From NCBI GenBank assembly GCA_001414485.1, contig LLEY01000029.1:310001-374000 (forward strand): DNA of 64,000 bases, read 5' to 3'. Made by a program: the position numbers and the translations under genes. Source of the stretch: Calycina herbarum. Taxonomy: Eukaryota > Ascomycota > Leotiomycetes > Helotiales > Pezizellaceae. Numbering within the stretch: position 1 is the stretch's first letter; the number at the start of each line of letters is the position of its first letter. The notes beneath the pieces are model-generated. The model worked only from the letters and a program-made list of their open reading frames with translations. It searched no databases and had not been told where the DNA came from. Of this stretch, positions 32,282 through 43,358 are shown in pieces.

Positions 32282-35200
32282 ATGTCGCCTCCCAAGAGCG
32301 ATAGTGGAAAGGGAGGGGGATCGGCAAGCGGTCCTCAAAACAAAGGTCCCCCTACTCCCGCATCACCTTCAAATCCACCCCCTCCTCAGGATCTGCCTCA
32401 TCGATCAAAGGCGGTGACTCCAACAATCCCGAAAAACTTCCAAACCAAACCAGTAGCAAGTTATGCATCCGTGGCAAGTGGAAAGCCACTCCGATCCTCG
32501 GTCCAAGTAGCCAATCCAGCAGCTCCACTCATTCGAGTTCCGGCTTCCTCTTCCGCTGTTCACACTGCTCAACCCAGGCCGACTGCTCCAGTCCCCTCAA
32601 CCGTCGGGCTAGCGGCAAATCCAGACAGCGGAGAGAGCAGTTCTTCAGCTTCGTCAACTCAGTTGACGCCCGAGAAACAGCGAAAGATACGTTGGGATCA
32701 AGCAGCTACGACTTTGCCTCATCGTCAGAGGGCCCCGACTCGTAAAGATGCAGAAGACGTTCAAGTAAATTACTTCAAGTTCACGCTCGACGACTCAGTG
32801 TCTCTCTATCAATACATTATAATATTCGGTTCGCTGGGCGACGCTGAAGGTGCTGGTAGTAAACCTAGCAACACTAGCGATGAAGACCGAAAGTTGTCTC
32901 GGAGTACCCGTCGATTCTTGGCTAAAGAGCTTATCACGGCGAACGAAAGAGTACAAAATTGGACTTCCAACTGGGCCTGCGACTACAAATCTATCATCAT
33001 TTCTGCTGGTCCGCTCTTCAGAGGATTCGACACAAAAGGTTATGAGCAATCTACGCCACAAACACGTACTGATCGGGGGGGAACAACTATAGATGTGGAC
33101 TCAAAACTTGTTTATACTAGTCGTCTAGAAACTTCAAAACTGAACGCGTATGTGCGGGGTGAGAATGATGATAAGAATTAGACGCCCGATCAAGTCCTCG
33201 GCGCTCTAAACATCATTTCATGGAAGGTGGTGAACGATGCCCCTTTCAACGGAGACCGCGCGGGCAATAAATTTTACCCAACGAAAAGGTTCTTCGTGAC
33301 AATAATGAGCAAGCGCTCAAGCATCAAAAACTGTTTTTGATCAGGAAAGGGTTTTTTACTTCGATGCGCGCGGGTCACGGGTCCCTTTTACTCAATGTCA
33401 ATACCACTACTTCTGCCTTTTATTCCCCAGTCAAGCTTACAGCATGGATGGGGAGGAAATGGAGTACCGATTTGTCCAAGTCTCTACACGATGGCGAGTT
33501 CAAGAAATGGCTTCGCGGGGTCAAAGTAACGTTGGATTGTCATCCGCAAAGACGAAAGTTTACCATTTTTGATTTTGACGGCCGAAAAATTTCCCAAGTA
33601 CCCCGAATCTCCACAAAGATTCCAGGTGGTAATGGCAAAACTGGAAGAGTTGCGGTGGCATCTTATCTCTTACAACGTAAGTTTATTTCAACACCATAAG
33701 ACAGTTGACGTTCTGAAAAAAGTCAATTAGAATACGGGAAGGACTTCAGAAATCAGCAATGTATCAATGCCGGCAAAGATGGTGATCCAGTGTGGCTGCC
33801 TATTAATGAGTTAACCATTGTGGACGGCCAACCACTTACCCGCACTCTCGAGGGCGCAGATAAGGATGACATGGTGGACAAGGCTGAGCTAAGTCCAAAA
33901 AAAAACAAAGACCTTATTCGTAACATCGCTCTCGGGCATTTGGGATTCCCAGCCTTTGCGGCACCCAATGTAATTTATGCGGTAGGGGAAGAAATGTTCC
34001 CTTTTTGTTGACAGGATTTGCGAACTAAGAATTATTTAGGCTTGTGGACTTACCATGGTCGGACGCGATTTCATTCAGCTAAGAAGTGCACTTCTAGAGT
34101 TTCCGCAAATTATCTACCGTAATTTGAAAAATACTGAATACGTGTCTCTCCCTGTAAGCAATGCTTATTGGGACATCAGCTCCGTAAGATTCTCCAGAGG
34201 AGCTTCACAAAATGAGAAAAAAGAGGGCGAAGTTGATACTCTAGATATCATTAATTTCGCTGTGGAGGATGTCGAGGAAACAGAATTTGAGGTGCTTAAG
34301 GGCCGGCTGAAAGCACATGGCATTTTCAGTGAGGAAATTCCAATTAGGGTTGGAAAGATCGATACCCGCACTCTCAGTCAAGCACAGTTCCGTCTAGATT
34401 GCACCGATGCCATGAATACCGCCTTCGAGGGTATTTGCAATTCTAGACACCACCAATCAAAGATAGTAAAGGTTATCTTGGTAATCATACCAGAAAAGGG
34501 ACCGACATGGTACAGTGAGGTTAAGAGATGGGGTGACTGTGTCAAAGGTATTCCAACTATCTGCGTTACGAACAAGAAATACGGCTTGTTGAGCTATCAA
34601 CGGTTTTGCGATAATCTCTGGTCAGTAAATACTATTTCCATTCAATCGCTTTGCTGACGGTTGTCTAGTTTCAAGTTCAACGTCAAACTGAAGGGAATTA
34701 ACCATACACTGAGAGAGAAGGACGCCCAGCATAGTGGGTTTGCAGGGTCTCTTCCTGGCACAATGGTATTGGGAGCTGATGTTACCCATCCCGGAAGAGA
34801 ATCAGAGGGATGCCCTTCTTTGGCAGCAGTTGTAGGCACCGTAGATGACTTTTCTGGGAAATATCTCGCTTCGGCCAGATTGCAGCCAGGCAGGGAGGAG
34901 GTACGTATGGCCATCATTTTGGAAAAAGCCTTGTTAACCGGCTCGCAGTTCATTTCTGATTTGAGATCAATGGTGAAGGAGAGAGTCAATGCATGGATTT
35001 TATCAGCGTGGGCCAATGAGGAAAAGATGCCTATGCCAGAGACTTTTCTTTTTTACCGCGATGGTGTCAGCGAATCTCAGTATGGCATGGTCAAAGAAGA
35101 AGAATTGCCTCAGATAAGGGACGGTTGCTGGGACGCATTCTTTGCATTCAAAGCAGCAAACCCCGATAAGTTTGAGAAAGCATTTCCAGCTGCCGACCAG

Positions 35201-35791
35201 CAGAATGACTGGGCTCCGAGGGTTGTATTGATCGTTGCCACAAAACGCCATCATACAAGGTTCTACCCTATCTACAGAGACCACTCCAACACAACGCCAA
35301 GGAAATTGATCGAAACAGAGGTCGTGTCACCAAGATATATGGATTTCTACCTTCAAAGCCACCACAGCAAGCTTGGTACCGCCCGGAGCAGTCACTACAT
35401 CGTTATTGAAAATGCGGGGTTCTCTCTTGATTTCCTCCAAGATGTCGTATGTTAAAGATCTCCCAAAATATGGATCTGCGGAAATCTAACGTGTTTCTAG
35501 ACTCATCGGTTGTGCTTCACGGGTTCAAGAAACAGCAATGCTCTCGCCATCTGTGTCCCAGCTCGCTACGCTGATTATGCTTGCGATAGATTGCGATGTT
35601 ATATGAGGCCAGCTTTATGTCATGGTTATAATGTTCCAAGAGCCGATTCAACAAACACAGCAACTGTCAGTGATTACGAGAATGATGCAAACATATGGGC
35701 AAAAAACGCTTTGGCCGATGATGATCCAAATGAGCCGCTGATTGTGACCCCTTGGAAAAGAGACCTCAATGATATCATGTTCTATATTTGA
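32282..35791 (+). pseudogene. Argonaute (QDE-2-type), exon 1 broken by a stop and a frameshift
   Basis: Exons 32282-33676, 33731-33969, 34040-34620, 34669-35446 and 35501-35791; each intron has GT-AG ends and sits where frames must switch. Order: Gly/Pro/Ser-rich N-terminus (1-150), N domain from VQVNYFKFTLDD, linker with KGFFTSMRAG and LLLNVNTTTSAFY, PAZ with QCINAGKDGDPVWLP, MID, and PIWI with GADVTHP, FLFYRDGVSESQY, RHHTRFYP and SSHYIVIE, so the catalytic Asp, Asp and His are present; the Glu finger lies near LQPGREE. Two lesions: TAG at 33179-33181 where a sense codon is expected (a C-to-T change of CAG in CpA context would do it), and a loss of one base near 33279-33286 after KFYP. Total exon length is 3284 nt, one short of a multiple of three, consistent with a single deletion. 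Role when intact: small-RNA-guided silencing. Sequencing error is the alternative. Confidence 0.85.
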
Positions 35792-37068
35792 TAAAGACGG
35801 CCTTGGATTTCCTGGAACTTGATTTTCAGGGGAGCCGATCTCTTCGCTCATATTTTCCCCCACACTCTTGAACTTCTTGGTTTTGTTCTTTCTTTCTTTG
35901 CTTTGTTTCGCATAATTTCTCGACGTTCCGAGTGCTGGCGCTCCACCGTTGAATTTGAAACGTTTTGGGTGCGGATATGTGGGAATGGGTTTTGGTGGTT
36001 TTGATTGGTGGTCATAGGAGCAGAATCAACTAGGATAAGGGGGGATGTCAATGTGGTGCTGTGTTTCCCTGCGTGTATGCTAGCTTTGTTCATGAAACCC
36101 CCCTTTACGAGATGAGTGTCTCAATGTTATGAAAATTATAGTAGTTTAAAAGTTCATATCCGATGTGCTCAAACAGAAACAAAGTTTCCATATTTTAAAC
36201 TATATCTAGCAAGCCTTAAATCTCACGCAAGGAATTTAGATATAACCAATGATACATTGATAATTAGAAAACGGGAACACACAGAGGAGCTTATATCCGA
36301 ATTAAGCTCCACTATGGCTATTATCATTTTCACCTCATATGATGTGAACGCTTACTTGTCAATATTCGGTCTGACCAAAGCATCTTGACTTGTGACGACC
36401 TCAAGATCTCATACAATGTCTCCGATAATACTTGCAACTTAGATGTTCTACGCACACTCTCGCCTCATTGTTAACCCCCGCCATTTTACCATTTCTACTG
36501 CGAATTTTGTTTTCGCGCCTATTGAGGGGGCGGAAAGCTCTTTCATTCTATGGTCTTCATAAGAATACTATTCGCTGAGTATTATTATCCAACAGATTCT
36601 GCCATAATCAAGTAAATAGGACAAAATTTGGGAAATTTATGTCTTGATTGACAGATGGATTCCATAAACTAATTGGTTCCCCTCATTCAAGCAAGATCCC
36701 CATCTTATTGAGGTCACGTGGAGAATTGAGAGAGGCATTGTTGTGATAGTTCGGAGTATAAAAAGTGCAACTCGCATTTCTGCGTTGGTATGGATGGCCA
36801 ATGGTCATGGCCTCATTGACTTTCATACGTACTCGTATAAAATTTACCGCTATTTATGTTGACGTTGCTTAATTCTGGCAACTTGTAGTTTTCCGCAGGC
36901 GAGCAATTGGTGTCACTTCGAAATCACGAAAGTTGCTGCGTTTTTCAGACAAACATAACTTCTCCAAGTCAACATGGGTGGAGGCAACTGAAGACCAGAG
37001 GGTAACAACTCAATATGTTGCCTCCGATATTGTACGTTTGAGAACAAATTGTGATAGGTGGCAGTGGG
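35792..37068. other. Intergenic region, no gene supported
   Basis: 3' side of the Argonaute gene. A 90-codon plus-strand frame at 36116-36388 lacks motifs and I do not accept it. The right end directly abuts the MITE target site. Confidence 0.45.
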
Positions 37069-37390
37069 TACAGTGAGTTGCGAGTTAAGCTTGAATTTGC
37101 CCACTTTTTTTGTAATCCGAGCTTTTTGAGATTTTCCCCCTTTTTAGGCACTCTTTTACCTATTAATTAACAACAACATATGATATACTATTTATAAGAA
37201 CAGGAAAGAAGAGGCTTATATCTCCCCTTGTACTCTATAAACTTTATAGGACAAAAACAGACAATTTTATATCTGTCTTGATTTTTATAGGGTCTTGGCA
37301 TAGCCTGTCGACCTTACAGGGGGTAGTGAAATTTTTTTTAAGAAAAGGGGTTATTTTAAGAATTATTTATCTTTTAGTTTACTTTTGTTA

Positions 37391-39249
37391 ACGTGGTTTA
37401 TCAGGACCTCGGTCATATCAGGACCCCGATCAATTTTCCTTGGCATATAACTTTGAACTCAAATAACTTAACTATAACATATTAAATTAACTCTTCATAA
37501 TCGGAGTCTGATACACTAGATATATCTACAGCTTCTTGACAAGTTCGTACGTTGTGACCAGCTTTTCCATAGGTTCTATAGTGTCGTCTAGACGGTTGCC
37601 CCTCCTTGTGACTACCTCTCGCTACACGTATATCGCGTCGTACCTGCTCATCTACGTCTTTCTGGGCTATAATATCCTGTGCATCCTCTACAATAAGTGC
37701 ACCCCCTTCACGGACACGAGCCTTTTTAGCCCTCCGGCGTTTGCTAAGAGCTTCATTTGCTGCCCGAAGTGTACGTACCTCGGCAGACAGAAGAGTCATC
37801 TTATGAGCCATTCGCTCTGTACCTTTAGCCAGCGCTGTAACTGTCTCAAATAGAGGGGTTGGCGAGCTTCCCTGATAGCGAGCAATTCGATTTCGTACAA
37901 GAGTTAACTATGAAAGAGCTTCTGTTAGGTTGGAAGGGGTCTGAGATTCCCATGGGAGGGTGTTAGCAGTGGAGGGTCTAGAGGGTGTTAGAGTCCATAA
38001 CTTTATATCAAGCTTTGAAATCACTACTTACAGATCAAAAGGCACTAGGCCAGCTCTACGGAATCCAGCCTAAGCGTTCTAGACTGTCATAGATTCCCTA
38101 TATGCTGCTATAAAGGCTAGAAAGAACTCCACCTTGGTAATGTGGTTAATATAAGCTTTAATAAACGTCTCAATCTGTCGACTGTACGCTCGTTTTAACA
38201 CACTAAAACACCTAACATCAAGTGGCTAGGTCAGATAGGTCGAATAGGGAGGCAGTCCAAGAGTTACAATGTTGTATGCCTTGCAGTACTCTTGGAATTC
38301 GGCCGATTCGTGGCTCTTATGCCCATCTAATACTAGTATTCGATATAGACCCTTTACTCGAGTAGTAGTGTGCTTATTAAAGTGTTTTAGCCATTCTAGA
38401 CCCGTCTCGTTATTTGTCTATCTATTACTTATCGGTTTAATAACCCAGTCGTGTAGGAGGCCGCCGTCTATGTACTAATTTACAAGATGATTCTTCCCTT
38501 GGACAACCAAAAATAGAGGGACATCCTAACCCTCGCCATTAATATAAGCAATTGCTATAGCCTATTCCCGATTGCCTGGCTGAACTGCCTTGCCTCTGCC
38601 ACGTCGATCTACACGTGTAACAACCATTGTAGGGCAAATCACACCTATTATAAAGCCCGTTTTGTCGAAGTTATAGAAATCGTAATCTAAAACGCTGTAT
38701 TTCGCCCTTATATTTTGCACAAGTCGGAACCATGTGCTAATTAGGTTAGGATCTTCGTATAAGGCCCTTTAGAAGTCGTAAACGCGATTAAAACGCGTCT
38801 TTAACCCTGGTTGTTGTTGTATAAATTGATGAGTCCAGAGCTTACTAACGCGTTTTCCTCCTCGCGATTCGAGGATGAAATTGGCCATATCTTCTATACT
38901 AGCTAGCCGAGGTGTAAACCCTCTAGAATCCATATTAAGTATATTCTAAACAATCACTTCTTCTTCTACCTTAGACAATTTAAGGTTTGCTGGTCGACGG
39001 TTAGCTAGAGGAAGGTGGCCGTTTATTCTGTCGTTAAGTGTAGAATAAGGTATTCCGTAGATCTTTGCAGCTTTCCGTCGACTTAGCTTTTTAGATGTTC
39101 GAATTGCCTCAATAGCTAGAATGACTTTTGATTCTTTAGTAATAATAGACATGGTGGAAGGTTAAAAAAACGCGTGTTAAAGTTGGAGGGTAGGATTTCG
39201 GGAAAATTGATCGGGGTCCTGATATGACCGGGGTCCTGATAAACCACGT
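37391..39249 (-). mobile_element. pogo/Fot1-type element nested in the MITE
   Basis: The terminal inverted repeats start ACGTGGTTTATCAGGACC at 37391 and end in the inverted copy at 39249, with TA on both sides (37389-37390 and 39250-39251). The subterminal part holds a direct repeat: ATCAGGACC-x-CGGTCAT then ATCAGGACCCCGATCA. The 1859-bp size and single transposase fit Fot1. Moderate RIP. Confidence 0.9.
37482..39152 (-). pseudogene. pogo/Fot1 transposase, inactivated by scattered stops
   Basis: The ATG at 39152 starts MSIITKESKVILAIEAIRTS with a psq-type helix-turn-helix (LSRRKAAKIYGIPYSTLNDR) that binds the TIRs. After residue 68 the frame is broken by TAG/TAA codons mostly standing for Gln. 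The catalytic core is still legible: DYDFYNFDKTGFIIG (first Asp), RILVLDGHKSHES (second Asp), and TQPLDVRCFSVLKRAY (third Asp) with stops read as Gln, the DDD signature of DDE_1/pogo transposases. The C-terminal 110 codons are open and end with a Cys/His knuckle-like HYRTYGKAGHNVRTC. The full frame would be 557 codons. Confidence 0.85.
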
Positions 39250-39445
39250 TATACTTACTTTAAATTGATAAATTATATAGAAGAGAGATGATTAGATATA
39301 GCGCTTCTTTCTAGCTAGGCCTCGTCTCTGTTAGAGTACTTTTATTTTCTGTCTTCTAAAGAAAAGAGGGAGAAAGCCTTAATAAAAAAAAGCTCGGATT
39401 ACAAAAAAAGTAGGCAAATTCAAGCTTAACTCGCAACTCACTGTA

Positions 39446-40487
39446 TCCTCAACCATGACTATTCTCAAGAATATCGAGCGCCAGAGCATTCTATCAATTT
39501 ATGAACGGAATACGGTTAAGTTTCTTCCGGGTCTCAGGATTTTAAGAGAAAGGGCCAATCAATGCTCTACGATTTCCATGTTGCAATCTCGTGAGACGAC
39601 GTCAGATCCTCCCGGTGGTGGTTTCCTTACCAGCGAGAGCTTTTTGGCTGAGTAGCTGACAAGAATGAGTGCGACTTGTCCATGCCAAGAGATACGTCCT
39701 GTGCCCGCTGAGCGTCATCGATAGTACCCAAAATACCAAAAAGTAAAGAACCACCCAAGGCAACCCCACGGTCCTAAATTGCAAACATCCTTTCAAAATG
39801 CGAAATAAGCAAAAGGTGAGGTATAGTCAAAGGATTCAAGCGCAACAAAAAGTGCATAATATAAGCCAGAGAAGTTTACTTCAATAATGACGTGGGACGG
39901 CTGCTGGTATGATGACAATGTCCAATTTTTTGATTTTGGTTTTTATTCCCCAATGCCCTCGAAGTCCCTAAATCCCGCAAGTTTTTTGCTTCGTGCTGAA
40001 GCGAAGCTCGGACTAATGATCGAATTGACGAGGGTACTGCCATTTCTACCACTGAGCCATTACGACTTCCGTTCTTGTATGATTGGGCTTTCTTGAACGG
40101 AAGTATGAAGAATCAGCGCGACTTTGTAACCCGGTATTTTTCCGGGTCTAAAGGAAATCGGGGGGCACTAGTTGCCACTTACTTCGTGCTAAGGTGTTCT
40201 TGAGATACAAGCGCAGTTAGTGGCTAAGTGTCGGGCGTCACTTCAGACAAAGGACCAATTTATTGAAGGTAACCAGGCCAGAGAAAGTGATTTGGCTGTT
40301 TGAAAACCGTAACTCTGAATGCAGTATTATGTATGGCCGAGTTTTGAATTTCTTTCTGTATTGAGCTATGCTATTGTTGGCATTGGAAATCGAGATTCGG
40401 AAAATCCCTTTCTAAAAGCCCAAAGAATGGTGTCTTGCAGACTTAGGCGGGGATATTACCAGTGGCATATCGAGGGGGTCTACAAAT
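39446..40487. other. Intergenic, nothing recognised
   Basis: Unique-looking sequence between the two transposon blocks with normal base composition and no supported gene. Confidence 0.5.
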
Positions 40488-40630
40488 TTATCGTATTGTA
40501 TTAAGTAATCCGATCGATACCGGCTAAGGATAACAGATAATATATCGATTATCGGCGGAAAATAGTTCTTCTAGCCGAGAGCAAATAGAATGCTTAGTCT
40601 TACTATTTTCTAAAAATAAAAATAAAGTTA

Positions 40631-42491
40631 ACGTGGTTTATCACCGAGTGGCGCATATCACCGAGTAGCGCACTTTCCCCTACTTCACTACCTACCAACT
40701 TTAATACGCATTTTCTCAACAACTAACCATGGAAATCCAAACCCAAGAAGCACGAATTATCCTAGCTATCGAGGCTATTCGAACATCTAAAAAACTTAGT
40801 CGTCGCTCTACTACAAAAATCTACAAAGTCCCTAAAACAACACTTCAACATAGAATAGCTAGCCGAACCTATCGCCTCGAAACTAAACCTAATTATTATA
40901 AATTAAACAACTTAGAGGAGGAGACACTTGTTCGATATATACTTAATCTAGATATAAGAGGATTTGCCCCCCGACTAGCTAGTGTAGAAGATATAGCGAA
41001 TTATATCCTCGAATTACAGAGAGGAAAACGCGTCGGTAAGCTCTAGGCACATCGATTCGTATAACGTCGACTAGAATTAAAGACGCGTTTTAATCGTGTT
41101 TACGACTTTCAAAGAGCCTTATACGAAGATCTAGAGCTTATTAGCGCGTGGTTTCGACTTATAGAGAATATAAGAGCAAAATACAGTGTTTTAGACTACG
41201 ACTTTTATAACTTTAACGAGATAGGGTTTATAATAAGAATTATCTGCCTAGCAATGGTTGTAACTCGCGCTAATCGACGTGGCAGAGGCAAGGCAGTTCA
41301 GCCTAGTAATCAGGAATAAGCTATAGTAATTGCTTGTATTAATAGCGAGGGTTGGGACGTGCCTCCGTTTTTGGTAGTTTAAGAGAAGAATCATCTCGCG
41401 AATTAGTATACTAAGGGCGGCCTCCTACACGACTAAGTTATTAAACCTACAAGTAATAGATAGACCGATAATAAGACAGGCCTAGAATAGCTACGACACT
41501 TTAATAAACATACTCGTGGTTACGCGAAAGGGCTATATCGAATACTAGTGTTAGATAGGCATAAGAGTTATAAATCAGCCGCATTTCAAGAGTATTATAA
41601 AGCTAATAATATTATTACTCTTTGCCTACCTTCTTATTCCTCTTATTTAACCTAGCTACTCAATGTTAGGTGTTTTAGTATTCTTAAACACATATATAAG
41701 CGTTAAATTAAGACCTTTATTAAAGCTTATATTAACTATATTACTAAGGTTAAGTTCTTTTTAGCCTTTTACATAGCTTATAAGTAATTAATAATAACTT
41801 AAAACGCCTAGGCTAGATTCCACAGAGCTAGCTTAGTACCTTTTAATCCCTAGACTATAATATTAAAGCTTGATATCCGATTATAAACTCCTATACCTAC
41901 CAGACCCCCCTCTACGGCCGCTAACCCTTAGGTCTTATAGACCCCTCGTAACCTAACTAACGCCCTTTTATAAACAACTTTAGTTAAGAATTATATTTCA
42001 CGCTATTAAGGAAGCTTACCAACCCCTATTTTCAAGACTATAGCTATATTAGTAAAGAGTATAGAGCTATTAGCTTATAAGATAACTTCGTTATTAGCCG
42101 AAGTCTATACCCTTCGTAAGGTAAATAAAGCACTTAGTAAGCGCCGCAGGGCCAAAAAGACTCGGGTCCGTTAAGGAGGTGTACTTACTATAGAGGATAT
42201 ATAAGACGTATTAGCTTAAAAGGAGGCAGAGGAACAGACTCGACGTAACAAGCGTTCTAAGAGGGGTAGGCAAAATAAGAGGCAAACCTCTAGGCGACGG
42301 TGTAGTACTTACGGAAAGACTAGTTATAATATACGAACTTGTTAAGAGGTTATAGATATATCTAGTTTATTAGATTCTAAGTAGTTTTAATTAATATTAT
42401 TTATTATAGTTGATTAATCTGATATTAAAGTAGTAGGGTAGGGGGAAAGTGCGCCACTCGGTGATATACGCCACTCGGTGATAAACCACGT
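40631..42491 (+). mobile_element. pogo/Fot1-type element, second copy
   Basis: Inverted termini ACGTGGTTTATCACCGAGTG (left) and the inverse ending at 42491 are flanked by TA (40629-40630 and 42492-42493). The outer 12 bp equal those of the 37391 element, but the subterminal direct repeat is different: ATCACCGAGTGGCGC then ATCACCGAGTAGCGC. The length of 1861 bp is almost the same as the other copy. More heavily RIP-treated toward the 3' side. Confidence 0.9.
40729..42390 (+). pseudogene. pogo/Fot1 transposase, inactivated
   Basis: The ATG at 40729 opens 105 codons (MEIQTQEARIILAIEAIRTS...) with the same psq helix-turn-helix as the 37482-39152 copy, then stops multiply. The first catalytic Asp is changed to Asn (YDFYNFNEIGF against YDFYNFDKTGF) and the third likewise (LLNVRCFS against PLDVRCFS). 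The second Asp is kept (LVLDRHKS). Gln-to-stop changes run through the rest. The copy is catalytically dead. Confidence 0.85.
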
Positions 42492-42785
42492 TATATGTTT
42501 TTTATAGTAAATTATAGTTATTTATAACTCTAAGAGATTGCTCTTCTTCTTATAAGACCTCTATACTAAATCAAGATTTATATAATAACTTTTTAATATA
42601 ATAAAGCATATTTTAAATAGTAAATATAAGTTATGTGATGTTTTTTTAATACTATAAGGTACTAGCGTTAAAACCTCGATATTTATCGATTATCGTAACT
42701 TTTTTGACAATATTTATCGTATCGGATAAGAATTTACGATATCTATTGTACGACATATATCGCGATAGTCCGATACAATATCATA

Positions 42786-43358
42786 TCGCCGCCCAAGTCT
42801 GGTGTCTTGGAATCAATCAAAGCAAATTACTAGCCAGTTTTTTGCACTTCCAGTCTGGGAAGGAGCGAATCCATCAAGTCATCATATATGGGACCTCGTA
42901 CACTAGTACAACAACTTTACATTATTATACCGCATCCTGAACCCCTACCCCCCGCGGCCCCTTACTTCTATTTCCTAGTTGATGCCTTTCTTATATTTTA
43001 CAATGAAGGGAGTTGAGCACATGATCTAAGCACTGGAATAAACGGACAATTTCAATATAGAAATCGATGAAGCAATTTAGAAAACAGTCTCAAATTATGG
43101 CTGTTGCAATGGGTCATCAGAAGACGAGGTTGAGGAAGAGAGGACGGATGGTTGCTGGTAGCACGTGACAGCCCCTACCCTCAAAGCATGCGAGTCTACA
43201 TGGAAAGAAGACTCGAGAACAACAAATATTATCTTAAGCATAAACCAAATTTCACGAGGCTAGTCACCGACACAAAAGAGCAAGAAGATATGACAAAATA
43301 ATTATCCTTCCAATTTCCAAATTCTCAAAAACCAGAACCCAAGTAAACCCAAGCATGC
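42786..43358. other. Intergenic, nothing recognised
   Basis: 3' side of the SUR7-family gene. No frame or repeat supported. Confidence 0.5.

Larger units (their letters stand above)
37071..39443. mobile_element. MITE (about 512 bp before insertion) sharing TIRs with the 6.7-kb element
   Basis: The left end CAGTGAGTTGCGAGTTAAGC at 37071 and its inverted partner ending at 39443 are flanked by TA (37069-37070 and 39444-39445). The inverted repeats run about 54 bp to TAATCCGAGCTTTTT and differ from those at 540-7256 at only a few positions. Subtracting the nested pogo element (1859 bp) and its duplicated TA leaves 512 bp of AT-rich, non-coding sequence, so this is a non-autonomous member that would depend on the transposase of the larger element. 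Confidence 0.85.
40488..42785. mobile_element. Possible AT-rich inverted-repeat element hosting the second pogo copy
   Basis: On the left, TTATCGTATTGTATTAAGTA followed by CCGATCGATACC and on the right TATCGCGATAGTCCGATACAATATC are imperfect inverted partners, with further TATCGATTATCG words inside each arm. They enclose the pogo element at 40631-42491 and about 430 bp of AT-rich DNA. No clear target duplication was found, so this is tentative. Confidence 0.35.

Noticed and set aside
33161..33181. Possible intron GTGAGA...TTAG removing the Argonaute stop codon
   Set aside because: It would be only about 21-23 nt, too short for a fungal spliceosomal intron, has no branch site, and would not cure the frameshift 100 bp downstream.
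36116..36388. 90-codon plus-strand frame downstream of the Argonaute gene
   Set aside because: No domain, no splice signals, ordinary length for chance in this base composition.
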